A DNA stretch of 6,969 nt. Origin: Methanothrix sp. GTDB taxonomy: Archaea; Halobacteriota; Methanosarcinia; Methanotrichales; Methanotrichaceae. The DNA lies in the NCBI GenBank assembly GCA_028688535.1, contig JAQTXY010000103.1:1-6969 (forward strand). Reading direction: 5' to 3'. The notes under the pieces were generated by a model, which worked only from the letters and a program-made list of their open reading frames with translations, did no database searches and was not told the DNA's origin. Below, piece after piece: positions 1 through 6,698 of the stretch. Each line of letters begins with the position of its first letter. The first letter of the stretch is position 1. A program made the position numbers and the translations under genes.

Positions 1-1
1 A

Positions 2-379
2 ATAGAGATCGACGGCAAAAAGATAGAGGCCCATCAGGTTATGGGCCCCCCCCGGCCTGGCAGAAAAATTGTCTATACAGGTGACACAAGGCCTTGCAAA
101 TCCGTAGAGCTGGCCAGCCGGGGAGCGGATCTGCTCATTCACGACTGCGCTCTGGCAAATGATATGGCAGACTGGGCCAAAGAGACGAAGCACAGCACCG
201 CGGCAGAGGCTGCAATAGTCGCTAAGAATGCGGATGTAGGACAGCTCGTTCTTACTCATATCAGCTCCCGTTATTCTGAGGATACCTCCCAGCTACTAAG
301 AGAAGCAAAATCCATCTTTGAAAGGACTATTGTGGCAGAGGATCTGATGTCCCTGGAAATTTATCTAAAAGATGAATGA
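2..379 (+). CDS. rnz: Ribonuclease Z, C-terminal part (5' end outside window)
   Basis: This is the last 125 residues of a ribonuclease Z, the zinc-dependent metallo-beta-lactamase-fold endonuclease that trims the 3' ends of tRNA precursors in the cytoplasm. The frame is open from the left edge, and the first ATG (position 41) lies inside a conserved stretch, so it is not the start. Counting from the ATA at position 2, I see YTGDTRPC with the metal-bridging Asp at residue 28, HSTAAEAA with His64, and LTHISSRY with His86. The spacings (36 and 58 residues) equal those of D211, H247 and H269 in Bacillus subtilis RNase Z, which supports the family call strongly. The N-terminal HxHxDH zinc motif must lie upstream of the window. 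The usual HEATF-like motif reads HDCAL here (residues 47-51). The gene ends in TGA, is convergent with the next gene, and stops just before a terminator-like hairpin. The C-terminal end appears intact. Confidence 0.93.
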   Translation: MEIDGKKIEAHQVMGPPRPGRKIVYTGDTRPCKSVELASRGADLLIHDCALANDMADWAKETKHSTAAEAAIVAKNADVGQLVLTHISSRYSEDTSQLLREAKSIFERTIVAEDLMSLEIYLKDE

Positions 380-416
380 AAAATGCAGTGATTCCTCGTG
401 CGCGAATCACTGTTTT
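379..416. terminator. Bidirectional hairpin terminator between convergent genes
   Basis: A perfect 9-base inverted repeat, CAGTGATTC (386-394) and GAATCACTG (404-412), encloses a 9-base loop. On the plus strand it is followed at once by TTTT (413-416). On the minus strand it is followed, three bases on, by TTTTT (379-383). It therefore looks like a terminator for both rnz and the convergent 178-residue gene. The right arm includes the TGA stop codon of the minus-strand gene (407-409). Archaeal termination depends mainly on U-rich tracts, so the role of the stem itself is an inference. Confidence 0.7.
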
Positions 417-943
417 GCATTCTTTTCTCGCTCTTCATGCACAGCATGCATGACCTGTCTAGATAGTTCATCATCCCTGCCAATGATTGACATATCCAGT
501 GATTGCAATGCGAAATCGATCATGTCTCTGCTGTGAGAGAGATCGACTCCCTGGCTCTCTTTGGCAACCCCCCTTCGATAGAGATCATCGATCTCATCTT
601 TAGACAAGCCCAGAGCAGTTGCCGTAGAAATGGCCCTTCCAAACATCTCCATCTCAATGTAATACTGCAAGCCCTCTCTGTAGAGCTTCCGGCAAAGATC
701 TTCTTCTCCTGCGTTTTTGGCGATTAATGCCGCCCAAAGAAAGTCTCCCGCATCAGTCAAGATGGCAATGGCCTTATCTGTCATTCCTTTGTCTCTGGCT
801 AAGACAACGGCATACTCAGTTTCACCTGCTTTTGCCAGTATCTCTACACCCTCTACTGCCAATTCATCTGGCAATTTTCTCAGGTTTTCCACAAGATAGG
901 ATACCTTTTCCTCGAAGGTTTTCCTCTCGAATTCTTCCTTCAT
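407..943 (-). CDS. Unrecognised 178-residue soluble helical-repeat protein
   Basis: I do not recognise this gene. The product has no signal peptide, no membrane segment and a single cysteine (Cys84), so it is probably cytoplasmic. It looks all-helical and rich in Ala, Glu, Lys and Leu. Two tandem copies of a 26-residue unit are visible: residues 33-53 (VEILAKAG, then YAVVLARDKG) and 59-79 (IAILTDAG, then WAALIAKNAG), with Ile, Leu, Ala-Gly, Ala, Ala and Gly at matching places. A looser third copy follows at about 86-112. This pattern resembles TPR-like or clathrin/IFT-type alpha-solenoids, which usually bind other proteins. The C-terminal 45 residues are charged and may be a coiled or flexible tail. 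The ATG at 943 is the only ATG near the start in this frame, but the Shine-Dalgarno is weak or absent; another ATG at 948 is out of frame. It lies 92 bases after fpoN beyond a terminator and ends at a second one, so it is probably transcribed alone. The lone cysteine argues against it being the iron-sulfur subunit FpoO. Confidence 0.8.
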   Translation of the reverse strand: MKEEFERKTFEEKVSYLVENLRKLPDELAVEGVEILAKAGETEYAVVLARDKGMTDKAIAILTDAGDFLWAALIAKNAGEEDLCRKLYREGLQYYIEMEMFGRAISTATALGLSKDEIDDLYRRGVAKESQGVDLSHSRDMIDFALQSLDMSIIGRDDELSRQVMHAVHEEREKNAKQ

Positions 944-1002
944 ACCATTGTACCCAGGTTCTTCTAGAAATACAATAACAATTAAGCTTTTGCATGAAAT
1001 GG

Positions 1003-1010
1003 TATAAAAT
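1003..1010 (-). promoter_or_regulatory. Possible TATA box for the 178-residue gene
   Basis: Read on the minus strand, ATTTTATA lies about 60 bases before the ATG at 943, in an AT-rich gap. This would place an archaeal transcription start about 25 bases on, leaving a leader of some 35 bases. There is no clear purine-rich BRE just upstream, and the site sits within the T-rich tail of the fpoN terminator, so the AT-richness alone could explain it. Confidence 0.25.
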
Positions 1011-1013
1011 AGT

Positions 1014-1064
1014 AAAAATAAAAAAGCAAAAAGATTTATTGAGGCAGCAGAACTGCTGCTGCCT
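1014..1064 (-). terminator. Terminator of the fpo operon
   Basis: A perfect 9-base inverted repeat lies in the last codons of fpoN: AGGCAGCAG (1042-1050) and CTGCTGCCT (1056-1064), with a 5-base loop. On the minus strand it is followed after nine bases by three T-runs: TTTTT (1028-1032), TTTTTT (1020-1025) and TTTTT (1014-1018). A GC-rich stem followed by repeated T-runs, directly at the end of fpoN, marks the likely end of the fpo transcript. Serial T-runs alone are typical of archaeal termination. Confidence 0.75.
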
Positions 1065-2532
1065 GCATTGCCCAGTTAATGAACGCATCCGGGAAGACGC
1101 CTATCCAGACCACTGCTAATAGGGTAAGGACGAGCGCAACCACATATCCCTTCTGCTCTGCCATCTTTGGGCCAGCCGGCTCCTTGAGGTACATATAGCT
1201 GATGATCCTCAGGTAGTACACCAGCGACAGAGCGCTGTTAAGGATGGCAATTACTGCCAGCCAGACCAGGCCGGAGTAAATGGCCGAGCTGAAGAGCACG
1301 AACTTGCCGATGTATCCTGCCGTGGGAGGTATGCCTGCCAGCGCAAACATAAAGATGAGCATGCAAAACGCTGTTATGGGCGCCCTTTTAGCAAGACCGG
1401 CATAGTTGGAGATGTCATCCGGGTCGGTTTCGCTTCCCTTGGACACCATGCTCGATACCTGAGCCGTGCCGATGAAGGCTCCTGTCTTCATGAGAGCATG
1501 TCCCAGGATAAGCAGCAACGCACCGGCAATGCCCAGCTGATCCGCCGGCACCAATCCAAGGTTTAGCACATTAACCGGCGCAGCTCCATAGGCAGCTCCT
1601 ACCACTACAAAGGCGATGGCGATGTAGCCCGCCTGAGCAATGGAAGAGTATGCCAGTATGCGCCTCACATTGTTTTGCCAGCAGGCGGCAAGGTTGCCCA
1701 GCGTCATGGTCACAGTGGCCAATATAGCGAAGGCCATGTACCATTCCATTCGCAAGGCCACCAGGGCTATGATAATTACCCTGAAGGCGGCGACAAAGCC
1801 CATCTTCTTGGAGCCTGCCGCGAGCAGGGCCGAGACCAGGGGCGGTGCGCCCTCATAGGTATCGGGAGCCCACATATGGAAGGGCACCAGTGCCATCTTG
1901 AAGCCGAATCCTACTATGACGAAGAGCAGAGCCACCAGAGTTGCCGGGCCAAAGTTGGCCAGGGAAGCTGCGGCGATATCTGCCAGATGAGTGGATCCAG
2001 TCATGCCGTAGAGCAGCGAGAGGCCGAAGAGCATGAATGCAGAGGCAACTGAGCCGAAGATGAAGTACTTCATTGCCGCTTCCAGGTTCTTCTTGCTCTT
2101 ATCAAAGGCTGCCATGGCATAGGTGGACAGGCTGGCCAGCTCAAAGCCCACGAACAGGGTCACGATGTCGATTGAGCTTGATACCACCATCATGCCCACT
2201 GTGGCAAAGAGCAGGAGTGCATAATACTCTTCTGCACCTTTTCCAGTGTACCTAGAAAGTGAGGCTATCACTACCAGTAGCGATACTACCAGGAAGACGA
2301 CCTTGAAGAACTGAGACAGGGCGTCGACTGATATGGTATCAAAGAAGAACAGGGCAGGCTTGATGGTCAGATTAGAGGCCACCAGACCCAGAGCTACTAC
2401 CAGCCCTGCAGCGCTCAAGTATCCCATGAGCTTGCCGCTATTCTTCATCAAGGACCCCAGCAGTACGACGAGCACTGCCAGGAATGTGAGTAGCGCTTCT
2501 CCCCAGAGGGGTGCGTAGTGTGAAAATTCCAC
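1036..2532 (-). CDS. fpoN: F420H2 dehydrogenase subunit FpoN (NuoN-like proton channel)
   Basis: FpoN is one of three antiporter-like membrane subunits of the F420H2:methanophenazine oxidoreductase and forms a proton channel in its membrane arm. The 498-residue product is hydrophobic throughout, with about 14 membrane helices and no signal peptide. Channel residues of NuoN are visible: Glu131 in VGFELASLSTYAM, Lys212 in GFGFKMALVPFHMWAPDTYEGAP (core of the Proton_antipo_M domain), Lys242/243 in SKKMGF, and Lys410 in GYIGKF. These correspond to E. coli NuoN E133, K217, K247 and K395. HALMKTGAF (345-353) carries an extra buried Lys349. The start is GTG, one base after the fpoM stop, served by GGTGATC just upstream. 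The gene ends in TAA, and a terminator hairpin is built into its last codons. It appears to be the last gene of the operon, since no fpoO-like gene follows. It is slightly longer than E. coli NuoN (485), partly through a longer loop near residues 312-332. Confidence 0.95.
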   Translation of the reverse strand: MEFSHYAPLWGEALLTFLAVLVVLLGSLMKNSGKLMGYLSAAGLVVALGLVASNLTIKPALFFFDTISVDALSQFFKVVFLVVSLLVVIASLSRYTGKGAEEYYALLLFATVGMMVVSSSIDIVTLFVGFELASLSTYAMAAFDKSKKNLEAAMKYFIFGSVASAFMLFGLSLLYGMTGSTHLADIAAASLANFGPATLVALLFVIVGFGFKMALVPFHMWAPDTYEGAPPLVSALLAAGSKKMGFVAAFRVIIIALVALRMEWYMAFAILATVTMTLGNLAACWQNNVRRILAYSSIAQAGYIAIAFVVVGAAYGAAPVNVLNLGLVPADQLGIAGALLLILGHALMKTGAFIGTAQVSSMVSKGSETDPDDISNYAGLAKRAPITAFCMLIFMFALAGIPPTAGYIGKFVLFSSAIYSGLVWLAVIAILNSALSLVYYLRIISYMYLKEPAGPKMAEQKGYVVALVLTLLAVVWIGVFPDAFINWAMQAAAVLLPQ

Positions 2533-2533
2533 T

Positions 2534-4036
2534 TCAGATCACCCCCATCTGGGTCAGGGTAATGACAGGCTCCATGACCTGAGTTGCCGCTGTTCCCATA
2601 ATATCTGTGATCAGACCGGGCTGAATGCCGAAGATCAATGAGAGAACTATGATCATGGCCATGGAGAACAGCTCGTAGGCATGCGGTTCATGTACATTCA
2701 TATACTTCTTCAATATCGGCCCGAACATGGCTTTTTGCATGGCCCAGAGATGATAAGCAGCCGTAATGGCCACGCTCAGGAAGACTACGAACATTGTGTA
2801 GCTGGGCAGCGTTGCATAAGATCCGGTCAGGACCATGAACTCAGCCACGAAGCCGCTCATGCCCGGCAGTCCCAAAGAGGCCATGAATCCGGCCATCATC
2901 AAGACGGCGAACTTGGGCATGCGATCAGCCAGTCCACCCAGATCGGCGATGACCCTGGTCCCTACCACGTGCTGGATAGTACCAGCGGACATGAAGAGGA
3001 CACAGGTGATGATGCCGTGCGAGAACTGCTGGAACATGGCTCCGGTAACCGACATCCAGGTAAAGGCCACGGCTCCGAGAGTTACAAAGCCCATGTGACT
3101 GACGGATGAGTACGCTACCAGCTTCTTGATATCCTTCTGAGCCAGTGCCATGAAGGCTCCGTAGACAATGGAAATCACCGCAATGACGGCGATGATGGTC
3201 ACGAATGCCTTATCGACGCTGGGGAGCATGGGCATAATGACCCTGAAGAGGCCGTATCCGCCCATCTTGAGCAGCAGAGCTGCCAGCACAACCGAACCGG
3301 CTGTAGGTGCCTCGACGTGGGCATCGGGCAGCCAGGTATGGAAGGGGAAAGCAGGCATCTTAACCAGGAATCCCAGGAGAAGGCCGGCGAAGATGATATT
3401 GAGCAGGCCGGTTGGGAAGATGGTCTTATCTGCAGTCGCCGCCAGCAATGTCAGCATATCGAAGGTTCGTGTCCCCTCGGGCGTCTGGTAGGTGAAGTAC
3501 AGGGCAAAGATGGCCAGTAGCATTACCAGGCTTGCCACGTGGGTGTAGATGAAGAACTTGATGGCAGCATAATCCTTTCTCGGTCCACCCCACGATCCAA
3601 TGAGGAAGAACATGGGGATGAGCACTATCTCCCAGAAGATGTAGAACAGGAAGAAGTCCAGAGATGTAAAGACTCCCAGCACGCCAACTTCATTGAGCAG
3701 AAGCAGGGCAAAGTACTGATTGGGCTTCTTGGTCTCTCCCCAGGAGTATATTATTACCAGTACCGATACTATAGTAGAAAGCAGCACTAAGGGAAAACCT
3801 ATGCCGTCGACGCCTACGGTGTATTTGACGCCGAGAGACGGAACCCAGTCATAACTCTCTACGAACTGCATTAATTTGGAAGTTTTGTCAAACTCCATAT
3901 ACATTTGCAGGGATAGGGCTAAAGGTATAAGCGAGGCTATTAGAGCCACGAATTTGGCCTTGGTTCCCGCAAAGAAGGATACCACTGCCCCCAGAAGGGG
4001 AATGGCAATCAATAGCGAGATCACATTTGAGATCAT
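2534..4036 (-). CDS. fpoM: F420H2 dehydrogenase subunit FpoM (NuoM-like proton channel)
   Basis: FpoM is the middle antiporter-like subunit of the Fpo membrane arm and carries one proton path. The 500-residue product has about 14 membrane helices and matches NuoM over its full length. Visible proton-path residues are Glu136 in FWEIVLIPMF, Lys226 in FLVKMPAFPFHTWLPDAHVEAP, Lys257 in LLKMGGYG, His340 in FSHGI and Glu399 in GFVAEFMVL. All are offset by eight from E. coli NuoM E144, K234, K265, H348 and E407, so the helix layout is conserved without insertions between them. Glu399 in place of a lysine in the twelfth helix is the NuoM signature and separates it from FpoL and FpoN. The ATG overlaps the fpoL stop by four bases (ATGA). 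GGAGGTG (4045-4051), eight bases upstream inside fpoL, is a strong Shine-Dalgarno sequence. Next to it, fpoN starts one base after the fpoM stop. Confidence 0.96.
   Translation of the reverse strand: MISNVISLLIAIPLLGAVVSFFAGTKAKFVALIASLIPLALSLQMYMEFDKTSKLMQFVESYDWVPSLGVKYTVGVDGIGFPLVLLSTIVSVLVIIYSWGETKKPNQYFALLLLNEVGVLGVFTSLDFFLFYIFWEIVLIPMFFLIGSWGGPRKDYAAIKFFIYTHVASLVMLLAIFALYFTYQTPEGTRTFDMLTLLAATADKTIFPTGLLNIIFAGLLLGFLVKMPAFPFHTWLPDAHVEAPTAGSVVLAALLLKMGGYGLFRVIMPMLPSVDKAFVTIIAVIAVISIVYGAFMALAQKDIKKLVAYSSVSHMGFVTLGAVAFTWMSVTGAMFQQFSHGIITCVLFMSAGTIQHVVGTRVIADLGGLADRMPKFAVLMMAGFMASLGLPGMSGFVAEFMVLTGSYATLPSYTMFVVFLSVAITAAYHLWAMQKAMFGPILKKYMNVHEPHAYELFSMAMIIVLSLIFGIQPGLITDIMGTAATQVMEPVITLTQMGVI
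2537..2546 (-). promoter_or_regulatory. Ribosome binding site of fpoN, deciding a GTG start
   Basis: The minus strand reads GGGGGTGATC just before TGAAGTG. GGTGATC pairs with the 3' end of 16S rRNA and lies four bases before the GTG at 2532. The site sits inside the last codons of fpoM, which supports coupled translation and the choice of GTG over any later start. Confidence 0.75.
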
Positions 4037-6090
4037 ACCAGGCCCACCTCCATAGCCAGAGTAATTACAACCACCAGCACCACAACTCCCAGCACCAGTG
4101 CTGTGACATAGTTTTGCACCACACCGGTCTGAACCTTTCTAATATGCTGTGCGAATCCCAAAACCCAGGCACTGAGCCAGTTAAGCCATCCATCCACCAG
4201 CTTGATGTCGATCATATTGCAGATCAACGCCGTGCCGTAGACTACAGTCTCAGCAAACCAGCCGGTAAGGATCTCATGCTGATAATATCCTTTGAGCAGC
4301 AATTTCCGAATGGGGTCCTTGTCGCCCGTAACCTGGCTCGGGTCAAACTTCTTGATTTTATCGAAGTAGAAGAGGCCAGCCAGAAGTATGCCGCCAATTG
4401 CTACGATGATTGGCAGTATCTGTATGTACCAGGGCTCTCCAGCTTCTCCTTCTCCGCCTTCTTCTCCTTCGCCGGCAGCTCCATGACCGCTTTCAGCAAC
4501 TTCAGGAGCACCTTGCTCCTCTTCTAAAGCGGCACCCTCGGGAGCGGCGTGTCCTTCGAGGACATGTCCTCCGATTATGCCGAGCTGGGCAAAGTCTACA
4601 TCGTAATGCTCGAAATTGGAATCAAGATAGCTGTAGAAGTCTTCTTGAGCCGCAAAGCCGAATCCAAAGGCAAATACTGCTAAGATCACCAGCGGCCCGA
4701 TCATGATCATGGGCGACTCGTGTTTGCCATAGTCGGATCTTTCCTTGCCGGTAAAGACCGAGAACCACATCCTGAAGGTGTAGATAGCCGTCAAGACCGC
4801 TGCTAGTACCAGCATTATGTAGGGCAGGAAATTGATCATTACGCCGTACTCGTAGGCAATTACTATGATCTCGTCTTTGGAGAAGAATCCGGTGAATAAG
4901 GGGAATCCAGCCAAAGACAGGGAGCCTATGAGCATGGTGTACATGGTCCACTTCATGTATTTTCCAACGCCGCCCATTTCCCGCATATCGTTAGTATTGA
5001 CGGCGTGAATGACCGAACCCGCACCAAGGAAGAGGAGTGCTTTGAAGAAGGAATGTCCAATCAGATGGAAGATGGAAACACCCACCGCAAAGGTTCCTAC
5101 TGCTGCTCCTACTCCCAGGCCGGCCATCATAAAGCCGAGTTGCGAGACCGTGGAAAAAGCCAGCACTCTCTTGATATCGAAGGCAGTCAGACCCATGGTG
5201 GCAGCAAACAGAGCCGTGAAAGCACCAACTGCAGCTACTGCCGTCAGCCCGTAGGGTGCGGCGTAGAAGAGCGGGAACATTCTGGCCACCAGGTAGACGC
5301 CTGCTGTAACCATGGTCGCAGCATGAATCATGGCTGAGACGGTGGTTGGACCTTCCATGGCATCAGGAAGCCATACATGCAGGGGGAACTGACCTGACTT
5401 GCCCACTGCGCCGCCGAGCAATCCCAGAGCGATAAGCGTCAACTGATCTGCTGGAATTTGGGCCACATGAGCATAGATCACCGGGAACTGCAAGAGGTAC
5501 TCTCCGGGTGCGAGAGTGAGGTTCAGACTGGCCAGGTTATTGTAGAGCAGAATTATGCCCGCCAGGAAGAGAACGTCGCCCACGCGCGTTGTCAGGAAAG
5601 CCTTCTTCGCAGCCGCGGCAGCGGAAGGTTTTCTGTACCAGAAGCCGATCAAGAGATAGGAACACAGTCCCACCAGCTCCCAGAATATGAAGAGCTGAAG
5701 CAGGTTATCGGCATAGATCAGGCCCAGCATGGAAGCGGTGAAAAGAGCCGCTTCAGCGAAGTATCTCGCTGCGCCCGGATCACCATTCATGTAACCATTG
5801 GCATAGGTATGAATCAGTGTAACCACAAAGGTCACCATGAGAAGCATCACTAGCGCCAGTGGATCAATCAGTATGCCCACATTGAAATTGGCGAACCAGG
5901 GCATGGACTGATGAATTATCTCATTCGGATATATCTCTGAGAATATTCCCAGCGATAGTATGAGACCTGCAAATGTCGCCAGAACGGTAAGGAAGCCTCC
6001 ACCTCTGGGCAGATGCCATCCTACGAATAGGCATAGCAAGAAGGCCAGTACTGGAAGGGCTACAATCAGATATGCATAATCGGCATACAT
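4033..6090 (-). CDS. fpoL: F420H2 dehydrogenase subunit FpoL (NuoL-like proton channel)
   Basis: FpoL is the distal antiporter-like subunit of the Fpo complex and carries the long lateral helix that runs along the membrane arm. The product has 685 residues, in the usual range of this subunit, with about 16 membrane helices. A Proton_antipo_N-like region lies near residues 65-115 and Proton_antipo_M near 128-410. Visible channel residues are Glu138 in FWELVGLCSYLLIGFW, Lys231 in KSGQFPLHVWLPDAMEGPT, His342 and His346 with Lys350 in FHLIGHSFFKALLFL, and Lys405-Asp406 in FFSKDEI. They match NuoL E144, K229, H334/H338/K342 and K399/D400. A soluble loop at about 505-552 is very rich in Glu, Gly, Ala and His. 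It is followed by a membrane helix (about 556-577), an amphipathic lateral-helix region (about 580-655) and a last membrane helix (about 660-682). The ATG lies three bases after fpoK, with GAGGTG (6098-6103) seven bases upstream inside fpoK. Confidence 0.97.
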   Translation of the reverse strand: MYADYAYLIVALPVLAFLLCLFVGWHLPRGGGFLTVLATFAGLILSLGIFSEIYPNEIIHQSMPWFANFNVGILIDPLALVMLLMVTFVVTLIHTYANGYMNGDPGAARYFAEAALFTASMLGLIYADNLLQLFIFWELVGLCSYLLIGFWYRKPSAAAAAKKAFLTTRVGDVLFLAGIILLYNNLASLNLTLAPGEYLLQFPVIYAHVAQIPADQLTLIALGLLGGAVGKSGQFPLHVWLPDAMEGPTTVSAMIHAATMVTAGVYLVARMFPLFYAAPYGLTAVAAVGAFTALFAATMGLTAFDIKRVLAFSTVSQLGFMMAGLGVGAAVGTFAVGVSIFHLIGHSFFKALLFLGAGSVIHAVNTNDMREMGGVGKYMKWTMYTMLIGSLSLAGFPLFTGFFSKDEIIVIAYEYGVMINFLPYIMLVLAAVLTAIYTFRMWFSVFTGKERSDYGKHESPMIMIGPLVILAVFAFGFGFAAQEDFYSYLDSNFEHYDVDFAQLGIIGGHVLEGHAAPEGAALEEEQGAPEVAESGHGAAGEGEEGGEGEAGEPWYIQILPIIVAIGGILLAGLFYFDKIKKFDPSQVTGDKDPIRKLLLKGYYQHEILTGWFAETVVYGTALICNMIDIKLVDGWLNWLSAWVLGFAQHIRKVQTGVVQNYVTALVLGVVVLVVVITLAMEVGLV
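4443..4473 (-). repeat. Low-complexity purine tract encoding the acidic FpoL loop
   Basis: The minus strand is almost all purine here, built of GAAGGAGAAG-like units that encode alternating Glu and Gly (FpoL residues about 540-549). It forms the densest part of the Glu/Gly/Ala-rich loop spanning 4435-4560. Short in-frame repeats of this kind are prone to length change by slippage, so the loop length may vary between strains. Confidence 0.6.
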
Positions 6091-6093
6091 TCC

Positions 6094-6396
6094 TTACCAC
6101 CTCATGGCGTTAATGTTGTCCAGGTCTATTGTTCCGTATAGCCTGTACAGTGCAATCAATATGGCAAATCCAACGCCTGCTTCAGCCGCCGCCAGCGCAA
6201 TAGAGAACAGGGCAAAGACCTGACCGTTCACATTAGGCTGGTAGGCTGAGAAGGCGACAAGATTAATGTTGGCGCTATTGAGCAAGAGCTCGATGCACAT
6301 CATCAGCTTGACACCGTTCTTTTGAGTAAAGAGTCCGTACAAGCCGATGGTGAACATCGTGGATGCCAGTAGTATGTAAAGCTCCAACGGTATCAT
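6094..6396 (-). CDS. fpoK: F420H2 dehydrogenase subunit FpoK (NuoK-like)
   Basis: FpoK is a small membrane subunit that links the quinone-module side of complex I-type enzymes to the antiporter-like subunits. The product has exactly 100 residues, the same length as E. coli NuoK, and three membrane helices (about 3-22, 28-48 and 60-85). The two buried glutamates needed for proton transfer fall at the same numbers as in NuoK: Glu36 in [16 protein letters not shown] and Glu72 in [19 protein letters not shown]. The ATG at 6396 is preceded by GGAGGGAG (6405-6412) eight bases upstream, a strong Shine-Dalgarno sequence. The gene follows the fpoJ C-terminal gene after 38 bases and ends three bases before fpoL. 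Length, residues and position leave little doubt about the family. Confidence 0.96.
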   Translation of the reverse strand: MIPLELYILLASTMFTIGLYGLFTQKNGVKLMMCIELLLNSANINLVAFSAYQPNVNGQVFALFSIALAAAEAGVGFAILIALYRLYGTIDLDNINAMRW

Positions 6397-6434
6397 CGGT
6401 AAATCTCCCTCCTTGTCATCGGTTGTCGCCCTCC

Positions 6435-6698
6435 TCAGGCAACCTCCTTTCGTGCTACCCAGACCGCTCCTACAAGGGCCGCCGTCAAGACCAGAGCCAG
6501 GATCTCAAAAGCAAAGACGTAAGAGGTGAAGATCTCCAATCCCACGTCTCCAATGCCGCTTTCCGGCAACCTCAATCCTTCCCGCGGCTCAAAGCTGAGC
6601 GGCTGTTCAATACCTGTTCCCCAATCGGAAAGGGAGAACGAGGCGAAGAGAGCAGCCAGGAAGGCCAGGGTAATAATAATTATCTTATATTTCACCAT
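6435..6698 (-). CDS. fpoJ: F420H2 dehydrogenase subunit FpoJ, C-terminal part
   Basis: This 87-residue protein matches the last two membrane helices of NuoJ, here made as a separate polypeptide. Helix one is at about residues 4-22. A polar loop follows at 23-53, and helix two is at about 55-81, where [22 protein letters not shown] resembles the NuoJ C-terminal FTxYxxxFExxxxLLxxAxVGA pattern, ending VARKE. It is known that Methanosarcina also carries fpoJ as two adjacent genes, so this is a lineage trait and not a sequencing error. The ATG lies inside the end of the N-terminal gene (14-base overlap, different frame), with GGAGGAG four bases upstream. It should assemble with the N-terminal FpoJ part beside FpoK in the membrane arm. 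Confidence 0.9.
   Translation of the reverse strand: MVKYKIIIITLAFLAALFASFSLSDWGTGIEQPLSFEPREGLRLPESGIGDVGLEIFTSYVFAFEILALVLTAALVGAVWVARKEVA

Noticed and set aside
407..943. The 178-residue gene as fpoO
   Set aside because: Only one cysteine is present and the protein is a helical repeat, so it cannot hold a four-cysteine iron-sulfur cluster; it is also behind a terminator.
864..1088. Minus-strand open frame spanning the gap after fpoN (74 codons)
   Set aside because: It overlaps the end of fpoN and the start of the 178-residue gene in a different frame, crosses the T-rich terminator, and looks like translated AT-rich gap sequence.
1675..2052. Plus-strand open frame of 125 codons inside fpoN
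   Set aside because: It lies fully antisense to fpoN, which has clear family motifs; the product is polar, low in hydrophobic residues and resembles no protein. It follows from the codon pattern of the real gene.
2681..3109. Plus-strand open frame of 142 codons inside fpoM
   Set aside because: It is antisense to fpoM, rich in His, Gln, Ser and Gly, with no recognisable domain; a shadow of the membrane-protein codons.
4027..4527. Plus-strand open frame of 166 codons antisense to the fpoL 3' part
   Set aside because: It is the longest antisense frame, but its composition is unlike a protein, and its C-terminal Ser/Phe/Leu-rich part is the complement of the FpoL acidic repeat.
4622..4951. Minus-strand open frame of 109 codons inside fpoL
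   Set aside because: It is an alternative frame within the well-supported fpoL and has no family features.
6685..6698. A frameshift error or programmed frameshift joining the two fpoJ parts
   Set aside because: The second part has its own strong Shine-Dalgarno and ATG, no slippery sequence is evident, and two adjacent fpoJ genes are known in Methanosarcina.
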